This document shows positions 1 to 5,687 of a stretch of DNA of 8,703 nt, in pieces (the stretch's first letter is position 1; each line of letters opens with the position of its first letter). The notes below the pieces were generated by a model. The model had not been told where the DNA came from. It saw nothing but the letters and a program-made list of their open reading frames with translations, and searched no databases. Origin of the DNA: Candidatus Aminicenantota bacterium (lineage in GTDB: Bacteria > Acidobacteriota > Aminicenantia > UBA2199); NCBI GenBank assembly GCA_030639705.1, contig DAOWKX010000246.1, forward strand, positions 1 through 8,703. The letters are read 5' to 3'. The position numbers and the translations under genes were made by a program.

Positions 1-50
1 CCATTTTTTATAACAAAAAAGGAAATTTATTGCAATTTTTTTATTTTTTT
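1..50 (-). promoter_or_regulatory. Promoter of an off-window kinase gene (repeat copy 1)
   Basis: Bases 1-50 are identical to 5143-5192, the region upstream of kinase A. Read on the minus strand they give an A-rich tract (36-50, UP-element-like), a -35 hexamer TTGCAA (35-30), a 17-base spacer, and an extended -10, TGTTATAAA, with its hexamer at 12-7. By alignment with kinase A, the start codon of the gene it drives would lie about 21 bases left of position 1. The promoter call is from motif match and spacing. That an unseen kinase gene lies to the left is inference. Confidence 0.7.
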
Positions 51-229
51 AAATTCGAGGGATATACTGGTTTATGAATTGGAGCAAGACGCTTATTGAT
101 CTGGGTCTGGTCAGGAAATCCTGAATAACCGCATAACCGAATAACCGGGGTCAGGCTAAAGAATAAAGAAATTAAATTGGTTATATTGGCGTAAACATCG
201 CCAGGCCATTGCGAATTGAGTATAAACAT
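51..229. other. Gene-free, hairpin-rich patch, possibly a decayed REP/RAYT-type element
   Basis: No convincing gene is seen. The stretch holds a perfect palindrome TCAGGA-AA-TCCTGA (111-124), three tandem 8-base units (124-147), the string CCGGGGTCAGGCT (145-157), and a short hairpin TGGCG/CGCCA (187-191 with 199-203). On the minus strand an open frame (229-41, 62 codons) begins with residues faintly like the PG-x-x-Y start of REP-associated tyrosine transposases. GGGGTCAGG-type strings are, from memory, frequent beside such transposases. It may be an eroded 5' end of such an element. The frame lacks a clear ribosome binding site and a recognisable catalytic motif, so I do not call it a gene. 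Confidence 0.3.
124..147. repeat. Three tandem 8-base units
   Basis: Units AATAACCG (124-131), CATAACCG (132-139) and AATAACCG (140-147) follow each other directly. They differ only in the first base. The array is too short to be a CRISPR or a minisatellite of known type, and it directly abuts the GGGGTCAGG string. Confidence 0.8.
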
Positions 230-291
230 ATCTTTTACTAATGTGATTTCACATTCTTCTTAACTTTTTTTCAAAAAAAAACCTTATATTG

Positions 292-320
292 TTGAAAAAT
301 TTTTTTTTATTCTTTAAAAT
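292..320 (+). promoter_or_regulatory. Candidate sigma70-type promoter of the repeat-protein/radical SAM pair
   Basis: TTGAAA (292-297, 5 of 6 to consensus) is followed after exactly 17 bases by TAAAAT (315-320, 5 of 6). Transcription would start near 327, leaving a leader of about 85 bases that carries the inverted repeat at 357-381. The surrounding DNA is very AT-rich, so chance matches are likely. Correct spacing and the plus-strand genes downstream favour the call. Confidence 0.45.
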
Positions 321-356
321 TATTTTGCTGAAGATACTTTTTTAGAAAAAAAGAAA

Positions 357-381
357 TAAAATGTAAATATATTACATTTTA
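357..381 (+). promoter_or_regulatory. Perfect inverted repeat in the leader of the repeat-protein gene
   Basis: TAAAATGTAA (357-366) and TTACATTTTA (372-381) are exact reverse complements separated by ATATA. The structure ends 19 bases before the AGGAGG site. It could be an operator for a dimeric regulator or a weak AU-rich RNA hairpin near the ribosome binding site. No T-run follows directly, so it is not a standard terminator. The symmetry is seen; the role is inferred. Confidence 0.5.
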
Positions 382-400
382 AAGGGTAAAAAAACAAAAA

Positions 401-407
401 AGGAGGG
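401..407 (+). promoter_or_regulatory. Strong ribosome binding site
   Basis: AGGAGGG with five bases between AGGAGG and the ATG at 412. This near-perfect Shine-Dalgarno fixes the start of the 161-residue protein and argues that it is a real gene translated at a high level. By contrast the next gene (1012) has no clear site. Confidence 0.85.
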
Positions 408-411
408 AAAT

Positions 412-897
412 ATGTGTTTTAGACGTAAAACCCCCAATATTCAAGTGTATCTCAGTTATGTCGGGAATTATCTGGATTCACTTCCTACAGATGAATCAGA
501 ATTAAAGGCTTTAACCAAGGTGGAATGGAAAGCACTTTCTAAAAAAAACAATGTCTGCCAGGTATTACTGGAGGATATTCGAAAAATTTTTATATGGCCC
601 GTACGTTTGCATTGCGGAACTATTCCATCGGGCGATGTGGGTGGAGTGGGTCCAAAACCGCCAAAAGAAATTGAGGGTGTTGAGATTCCCAATATTCATG
701 TGCTTATTCGCTATATCGGCAATTTTATCATTGAAATTCCCGGGTTGGTGAAAATGAATCCCGGGATTGATGACTGGAAGGAATTCAATGATCGATTGAA
801 TCGGTGTCAAGGTGCCTTAAATGTCTGCCATCTGATCTTTTATCCTCCCGAGGGCCCGTTTAAGTGTGGGAAAATAATTGTGGGGGCGATACTCTAA
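412..897 (+). CDS. Unknown 161-residue protein with two Cys/Trp-containing repeats; candidate substrate of the adjacent radical SAM enzyme
   Basis: I recognise no family. The protein is an internal duplication: residues 8-71 and 93-155 align with almost no gaps. Shared positions are PNI-x-V (8-12/93-97), Y-x-GN (16-19/101-104), P25/P110, W39/W122, CQ (49-50/132-133), IF (59-60/142-143), P63/P146 and CG-x-I (68-71/152-155). The copies are joined by a Gly/Pro-rich linker (72-92). Six cysteines are present; four are paired between repeats (49/132, 68/152), while C2 and C139 are single. No signal peptide or membrane segment is visible. The start is fixed by AGGAGGG. It stands first in a plus-strand pair, 114 bases before the radical SAM gene, the usual place for a maturase substrate. 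At 161 residues it is long for a RiPP precursor and has no clear leader/core division or GG cleavage site. It could instead be a partner or binding subunit. Gene call firm, role inferred. Confidence 0.75.
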   Translation: MCFRRKTPNIQVYLSYVGNYLDSLPTDESELKALTKVEWKALSKKNNVCQVLLEDIRKIFIWPVRLHCGTIPSGDVGGVGPKPPKEIEGVEIPNIHVLIRYIGNFIIEIPGLVKMNPGIDDWKEFNDRLNRCQGALNVCHLIFYPPEGPFKCGKIIVGAIL

Positions 898-1011
898 TAA
901 AAAGTCTTTTATCAGAAAATCCGGATGATTCTCTATAAGACAAATTGAGGAGCAGGCTATTCGGGTATTGATCTCTTTTCAGTTGACGGCTTCAATATCA
1001 TAAAGAAGAAA

Positions 1012-2115
1012 ATGAAGACCTCGATGCTTACCTTTATCCTCACTGAAAACTGCAATTTTAAGTGCAGTTACTGCTACCAGAACCACACCGAGAGAAACCT
1101 GGAAACACTTGAGATTAAAAAATGTCTGGATTTTTTCTTTCCCAGGCTGGAACGGGAGTGTCATTTCAATTTTTACGGCGGCGAGCCCCTGCTGCGGTTT
1201 CAGCAGATAGAGGAGATCGTGAGCTGGATTAAAACCAGGAATAAAAAGTCAAAAAATGAAATCAGCTTCGGTATTTCCACCAATGGCAGCCTGATTAATG
1301 ACAAAGTTCTGAAATTTTTAAACAGTCACCAATTCACGGTGTTGCTCAGTTTTGACGGATTGGCCCAGGATCAGGGACGGACAAAGGAGAGTCTGGCACC
1401 AACAATACGGGTTTTGAAAAAACTGCAGGACCTGAAGAATATTAATCTTCAGGTGAACAGCGTGTTTTCTCCCCGGACTATCGGGCTTTTAGCTGATTCA
1501 ATCCGGTTTATTCAGGATCTGGGAGTAAAGAACCATGATTTTTCGCTGGCGTTTAACGAAGAATGGGATTCAAAGGCCCTAAGAATCTATAAAAATCAAT
1601 TGCGCATGCTGAGAAAGGATCTTATAGACCGGTATTGGGGCACCCATGAGATTCCCCTGTCCTCATACCGGAAACATACCGGGTGGGGTATTTTCAGCTG
1701 TGCTGCCGGCAAAGACCGCTTTGTCCTGGGTCCTGATACGAAGCTCTGGGGGTGCCATCTGTTTGCCAATCACTTCCAAGACCAGGAAACGGGCCGGGAA
1801 TTTAACAGGTACTGTTTTGGCACCCTGGATGATTTCATCCGAAACCATGGAAAAATTTATGAACCCACCAGGAAAAATCATTCGATTTTAAGCCAGGAAC
1901 AGTTTTTTACCGACAGGAAAGATTGTGTGTTCTGCCCATATCTGAAGGATTGCCAAATATGTCCGGTGGCAGCAGCTAATTTTGGATCCATAAATGGCAA
2001 AATCCCCAGTTGGTTGTGTGAGAGCCAGAGAATAATCATTGATGAAAAGCGAATTTTCTGGAAAGAGACAGAAAATAATTCCCTATCAAGGGAAAAAACA
2101 GATTTGATGATGTGA
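1012..2115 (+). CDS. Radical SAM protein with C-terminal SPASM domain (peptide/protein maturase type)
   Basis: This 367-residue enzyme belongs to the radical SAM/SPASM group, which uses S-adenosylmethionine and a 4Fe-4S cluster to start radical chemistry on peptide or protein side chains. Visible in sequence are the cluster motif C14-x3-C18-x2-C21 (CNFKCSYC) near the N-terminus, FYGGEP at 54-59 (the GGE motif that contacts SAM), and a SPASM region: C230-AAG, C248 after PD-x-K-x-W-G, then C305-x2-C308-x5-C314-x2-C317 and C336. These fit auxiliary iron-sulfur cluster ligands. SPASM enzymes include anaerobic sulfatase maturases and many RiPP maturases; the exact reaction cannot be read here. No strong ribosome binding site precedes the ATG. 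The frame is open back to 949 but offers no other ATG, GTG or TTG start, so 1012 stands. The gene probably shares a transcript with the repeat protein. It ends on the base before kinase A's stop codon. Confidence 0.93.
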   Translation: MKTSMLTFILTENCNFKCSYCYQNHTERNLETLEIKKCLDFFFPRLERECHFNFYGGEPLLRFQQIEEIVSWIKTRNKKSKNEISFGISTNGSLINDKVLKFLNSHQFTVLLSFDGLAQDQGRTKESLAPTIRVLKKLQDLKNINLQVNSVFSPRTIGLLADSIRFIQDLGVKNHDFSLAFNEEWDSKALRIYKNQLRMLRKDLIDRYWGTHEIPLSSYRKHTGWGIFSCAAGKDRFVLGPDTKLWGCHLFANHFQDQETGREFNRYCFGTLDDFIRNHGKIYEPTRKNHSILSQEQFFTDRKDCVFCPYLKDCQICPVAAANFGSINGKIPSWLCESQRIIIDEKRIFWKETENNSLSREKTDLMM

Positions 2116-5100
2116 TTACGGACTCTCGATTCTTTTGAATTTTGTTAGCATATTTTTGGCCTCTGCGATTTCCGGGAGTGCTGAATCGGCATCTTTCCAT
2201 AACTTCAGGAATTGTTCCAGGTTTTCAATGGCCTTCCCTTTCCACCCCCGGTCAGCATAAAGTTTACCCAGCCAATAAAAACCCCGTACATAAATGTCTC
2301 CTGACATCAGCAGGTTGAGGGGCTGGGAAACCACTTTTTCATAAAAGGATATGGACTGATCCATCTGACCGTTATCTGTCAGGGTACGAGCCAGAGAGTC
2401 CTGATAAAAAGACGGACCCGTCATAATTTTGAATATCGGAATGGTGGAGGTATAAAGACAAGCTTTTTTTAAACTGTGCAGGACCCGGGAATATTGTTTC
2501 CGGGTCCGGGCCACACAGCCCTGTAAATGATGGACATGCCTCATCCCTTTTTTAAAGCCGGTTTTTTTCAGTAGATTTTTTAAGCCATCCGCCTTTTCCA
2601 GTGCTGCCGGTATCTGATTCAGGTTCAGAAGAGCCAGTCCCTGAAGATGCAGGGCATTCAGAACCTGGGAGTCATATAGTTTTGGCTCTGCCAGGTCCAG
2701 GATGGATTGACAGGTTGACCGTGCGGATTCATAATCCCCTTGTTGAATGTACAGATAGGCCAGAAATACCAGAAAATTCAGCCTCTGGCTTTTTTGTTCG
2801 GACTCTGCTGATTGTTCAATTCCAGCGAGGATCTCTTTTTTACAGTTTTCGAGCTGCCCCCGGGCCAGGTAAAATTGGGCCATACACCGGTATCCCAGCA
2901 ATGCGGATTCAAGGTTATTTTTTTCTTTTAAATCCAGGTAGATTTGCCGGGCTTTTTCCGGCTCTCCGGTAATCAAATGAACATGACCTGCCAGAGCGGT
3001 CAGTTCATCCATATCCGGAGCCAGCCTCAGGGCTTCTTTGATTTCCCTTCGGGCTTGGTCAAATTGCTTTTGATAGAGATAGGAAAAAGCCAGTATTTTA
3101 TGGTACAGCACCTTATCCGCAAAAATTGATTTTTGTTCCAGCAGCAGTTCCCGGGCTTTTTCAGGTAGCCCCTGGCAAATATACATGTAAGCCAGGTTCA
3201 TATAGGTGATCCAGCTGGGATACTGTTTAAGCACCTTATCAAACCACTTGATGGATTCATCCCATTCCTCCAGGTTGCGGTAAACAGAGCCGATCCAGAT
3301 CATTGCCTCAGCATCTTCCGGGTAATGTTTCAGCAAGTCTTTGTATATTTCAACAGGTTTTAAATATGAAAATTCAGTCAAATCAATGTATGCGGCCTGA
3401 ATTTTATAGCGCTCCTTCAGGGTCAGCCGGTCCAGAAACAACAGGGCTTTTTTCAGATATTGTTTCCTCAGGTCATAGATTCTTAAATGGCTGTAATTTA
3501 TGGCCAAATAGCGGTAAGCCATGGCAAATTCCGGATCAATGGCCACCGCTTTTTCAAGCTCTTTGATGCTGTCCCGGAATTTTCCGTCATTGTACAACCG
3601 GGTACCCTGAATAAAAAATCCCAGGGCTTCAAGGGAAGAGGTGGTGATATCCCGGATATCCAGATCAATATCCGCACTGATCTCTTCGGAAGTCAATTTG
3701 AAATGGTTTTTTATCTTTCTGGTCAACGCATCCACCATGGTGTATATACTGTTGATCCCCTTTCCGTTTATACCCTCGGCCCCGATGATTTCACCGGTTT
3801 TTGAATCATGCAGGGTGATATTGATGATAAAATCATCACCGATCTTGTTGTATTTTCCCACCAGCAGGTGATCCACTTTACCCCGGCTGGCAATATGCCT
3901 GAGATCTGCGGCGTTAAAACTCCGGGTATCCTGCTTGTGGAGTTCTTCGAGTATACCGAGAAGCTCTTCCTCGCTCATTACCCGCAGGAATCTGGACTGG
4001 GCCAGGTCAGTTATCAGCAGATCGGTCAGGGAAGAACTTAAATAATCTAATTTTCTGTCACCGGTATTGTTTTTAAAGTAGAGAATACCGAGTGATTTTT
4101 TCTTGGCCTCTATTAACCTGGGTGTCGTTGTTGGTTGAATTGAGGCTGGTTTCTTGTTAAATAAAAAATACCCGGCAATGATGATTACTGCTGCCAGTAT
4201 GGTAAAAGTGGGAATTCGCACCGGTTTGATCAGCCTTTTAAGGGCTTTGAAAAAACCGCTTTTTCCCGTGGACAGGAGTCCTGGCCGGGGCTGTTTTTTC
4301 AGTTTTTCCAGATCAAGGAGCAGTTCAACCATATCCTGGTAGCGATTTTCCGGGGATTTTTCCAGGGTTTTGCGGATGATGCGATCCAGTTCCATGGGAA
4401 TACCTGACCGTATTCCACTAACCTCCTCAGGTTTTTCATTTAAAATAGAATATATAATTGCCTGATCGTATACTCCTTTAAAGGGCAATTGACCGGTTAT
4501 CATCTCATATAGTACAACACCCAATGACCATAGATCGGTACGGTGATCTATTGCTTCTCCTGATGCCTGTTCAGGAGACATGTAAGAAACGGTTCCCTTT
4601 GCAGTACCGGTTTTGGTTATGTTGGTGTGCCCTTTTAGTTTGGCCAGTCCAAAGTCTACAATTTTAATCTCGTTTCTTCTGGTAATAATTATGTTGGCTG
4701 ATTTGATATCCCGGTGAATTATATTGGATTCATGGGCTCTTTGTAGACCTTGTGCCACCTGGATGGCAATATCTATGACATTATTTATTGGCAAGGGCGA
4801 AACGCCTTTCGCCCCTACACCTAAAATCTTTTCTCTAAGGGTTTCACCCTCATAATAGGCCATGGCAATGAACATCTGGCCATCTTGGGTTTCATCAATT
4901 TCGTGAACTGCGCAGATATTGGGATGGTCTAAGGCAGCAGTTGATTTGGCTTCATTAATGAATCGGTTCTTTTCTTCTTCATTAATAATGAATTGTTTGT
5001 GAAGAAATTTAAGGGCCACAAAACGATCCAGTTTAGTATCCTCAGCTTTATAGACGACTCCCATGCCACCTTCTCCCAGTTTTTCCAGGATTTTGTAGTG

Positions 5101-5121
5101 AGAAATGGTTTGGCCGATCAT
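2116..5121 (-). CDS. Kinase A: membrane Ser/Thr protein kinase with C-terminal TPR region
   Basis: A 1001-residue Hanks-type kinase. All catalytic motifs are present: glycine loop G16-E-G-G-M-G21, VALK with K38, helix-C E57, HRD with D138, N143, DFG with D156, and SPE at 182-184, so activity is expected. The kinase domain spans about 9-275. A basic/hydrophobic stretch leads into one transmembrane helix (about 304-321). Next is a domain (about 340-475) resembling the TolB-N/FlgO-like region found after the membrane helix of many bacterial kinases, then TPR-like helical repeats (about 495-1000). By the usual topology the kinase is cytoplasmic and the rest outside the cytoplasm. I chose the ATG at 5121, not the upstream one at 5307, because AAAGGTGAG sits just before it, kinase B starts at the same residue, and the longer form would translate through the promoter. 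Odd points: about six extra residues near 100-108 coincide with a hairpin element (4795-4814), and the TPR half is richer in GC than the kinase half. Signal and targets unknown. Confidence 0.93.
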   Translation of the reverse strand: MIGQTISHYKILEKLGEGGMGVVYKAEDTKLDRFVALKFLHKQFIINEEEKNRFINEAKSTAALDHPNICAVHEIDETQDGQMFIAMAYYEGETLREKILGVGAKGVSPLPINNVIDIAIQVAQGLQRAHESNIIHRDIKSANIIITRRNEIKIVDFGLAKLKGHTNITKTGTAKGTVSYMSPEQASGEAIDHRTDLWSLGVVLYEMITGQLPFKGVYDQAIIYSILNEKPEEVSGIRSGIPMELDRIIRKTLEKSPENRYQDMVELLLDLEKLKKQPRPGLLSTGKSGFFKALKRLIKPVRIPTFTILAAVIIIAGYFLFNKKPASIQPTTTPRLIEAKKKSLGILYFKNNTGDRKLDYLSSSLTDLLITDLAQSRFLRVMSEEELLGILEELHKQDTRSFNAADLRHIASRGKVDHLLVGKYNKIGDDFIINITLHDSKTGEIIGAEGINGKGINSIYTMVDALTRKIKNHFKLTSEEISADIDLDIRDITTSSLEALGFFIQGTRLYNDGKFRDSIKELEKAVAIDPEFAMAYRYLAINYSHLRIYDLRKQYLKKALLFLDRLTLKERYKIQAAYIDLTEFSYLKPVEIYKDLLKHYPEDAEAMIWIGSVYRNLEEWDESIKWFDKVLKQYPSWITYMNLAYMYICQGLPEKARELLLEQKSIFADKVLYHKILAFSYLYQKQFDQARREIKEALRLAPDMDELTALAGHVHLITGEPEKARQIYLDLKEKNNLESALLGYRCMAQFYLARGQLENCKKEILAGIEQSAESEQKSQRLNFLVFLAYLYIQQGDYESARSTCQSILDLAEPKLYDSQVLNALHLQGLALLNLNQIPAALEKADGLKNLLKKTGFKKGMRHVHHLQGCVARTRKQYSRVLHSLKKACLYTSTIPIFKIMTGPSFYQDSLARTLTDNGQMDQSISFYEKVVSQPLNLLMSGDIYVRGFYWLGKLYADRGWKGKAIENLEQFLKLWKDADSALPEIAEAKNMLTKFKRIESP
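4795..4814. repeat. Hairpin element carried in frame inside kinase A
   Basis: GGGCGAAA (4795-4802) and TTTCGCCC (4807-4814) are perfect inverted arms with a 4-base loop, CGCC. On the minus strand this encodes about GAKGV plus flanks. Kinase B lacks these residues: between the conserved KI/MI and IQVA positions kinase A has 20 residues and kinase B 14. The site is the loop before the helix leading to HRD, where insertions are often tolerated. GTAGGGGCGA-type palindromes are, from memory, common dispersed intergenic repeats in several bacterial groups, so insertion of a mobile hairpin repeat is plausible. Confidence 0.65.
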
Positions 5122-5192
5122 TAACTCACCTTTGAATTTACCCCATTTTTTATAACAAAAAAGGAAATTTATTGCAATTTTTTTATTTTTTT
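5122..5192 (-). promoter_or_regulatory. Kinase A promoter and ribosome binding site (repeat copy 2)
   Basis: On the minus strand, in order: A-tract (about 5192-5178), -35 TTGCAA (5177-5172), 17-base spacer, TG at 5157-5156 one base before the -10 TATAAA (5154-5149), predicted start near 5142, and AAAGGTGAG (5133-5125) before the ATG at 5121. The leader would be only about 20 bases. Bases 5143-5192 are identical to 1-50. The same layout, including the 28-base distance from -10 to ATG, recurs before kinase B. Confidence 0.75.
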
Positions 5193-5279
5193 TTGAAATA
5201 AGTATGCTGGCCCCGGAATTATTTGATTTCACATTTTTGAAAGCGCCAAACCTATATCTACTCTTTTTATAACAAATGC

Positions 5280-5301
5280 AAAAATGCCTTTTGGTATTTT
5301 T
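5280..5301 (+). other. AT-rich hairpin in the gap between kinase A promoter and gene relic
   Basis: AAAAATGCC (5280-5288), loop TTTT, GGTATTTTT (5293-5301): a 9-pair stem on the plus strand with one G-U wobble and a U-rich 3' arm. On the minus strand one pair is lost. It could act as a weak terminator or simply be AT-rich symmetry. The rest of 5193-5331 shows no gene. Confidence 0.2.
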
Positions 5302-5331
5302 GTACATAAGGTTTAATTTATTAAAAACTTC

Positions 5332-5652
5332 TTGTTTGCCGATTATTTCAAAAAAAAAGACAAAACAGGAGAGTATCAGAAATACTGTTTTGGAAACCTG
5401 GACTCATTTATAAATAACTATGACACAATATATCCTGAAATCAGGTCAAATTATTCAGAGCTTAACATGACCAATTATAATACACCTGATCGTTACTGCC
5501 TGCAGTGTATTGAGATGAAGGAGTGTAATTTGTGTCCATTAGAAACTGTATTTTCTGGTTCAATTATTGGCAAGATTCCTGGATATATATGTGAGATTAA
5601 AAAAGTCCTCAGAAAAGAGAAAAAAAGTTTCTGGAAAGAATTGGAAAATTGA
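5332..5652 (+). pseudogene. 5'-truncated radical SAM/SPASM gene relic (SPASM half only)
   Basis: The 106 codons from 5332 align without any gap to residues 250-355 of the intact radical SAM protein, and I count 44 identical positions. The match begins abruptly at LFA; upstream codons do not match and a stop lies at 5314. The first 249 residues, including the CX3CX2C cluster motif and GGE, are missing, so no radical SAM chemistry is possible. The later SPASM cysteines survive (C-x2-C-x5-C-x2-C, then ICE), as does the C-terminal FWKE-x-EN. The only start available is TTG, and no ribosome binding site precedes it. Its codons are more AT-rich than those of the intact gene. It lies 35 bases from kinase B's stop codon, tail to tail, copying the order at kinase A. 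A small SPASM-only protein cannot be excluded but is less likely. Confidence 0.75.
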
Positions 5653-5687
5653 ATATCAGATCCAGAATATGAAAAAAATCATCGTCA

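Noticed and set aside
124..147. CRISPR-like repetition
   Set aside because: Units are 8 bases and directly adjacent, with no spacers and no cas genes.
41..229. Minus-strand open frame of 62 codons
   Set aside because: No clear ribosome binding site, no recognisable motif beyond a faint transposase-like start, and it overlaps repeats and the upstream kinase promoter block.
551..810. Overlapping frames on both strands inside the repeat-protein gene
   Set aside because: They are out-of-frame readings of a gene with a strong start signal and a clear internal repeat pattern, and lack their own start signals.
898..1011. Possible extra short gene between the repeat protein and the radical SAM gene
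   Set aside because: Only a 7-codon frame from ATG at 925 without a ribosome binding site; the frame open from 949 lacks a usable start.
2601..4342. Several plus-strand open frames antisense to kinase A
   Set aside because: Low-complexity antisense readings of TPR and membrane coding sequence, without start signals or known motifs.
5264..5276. Second TTTTTATAACAAA, identical to the kinase -10 region
   Set aside because: No -35 at 16-18 bases and no gene start fitting it; likely chance or a promoter relic.
5122..5307. N-terminal extension of kinase A to an upstream ATG
   Set aside because: The extra 62 codons run through the conserved promoter block, while the internal ATG has a good ribosome binding site and matches kinase B's start.
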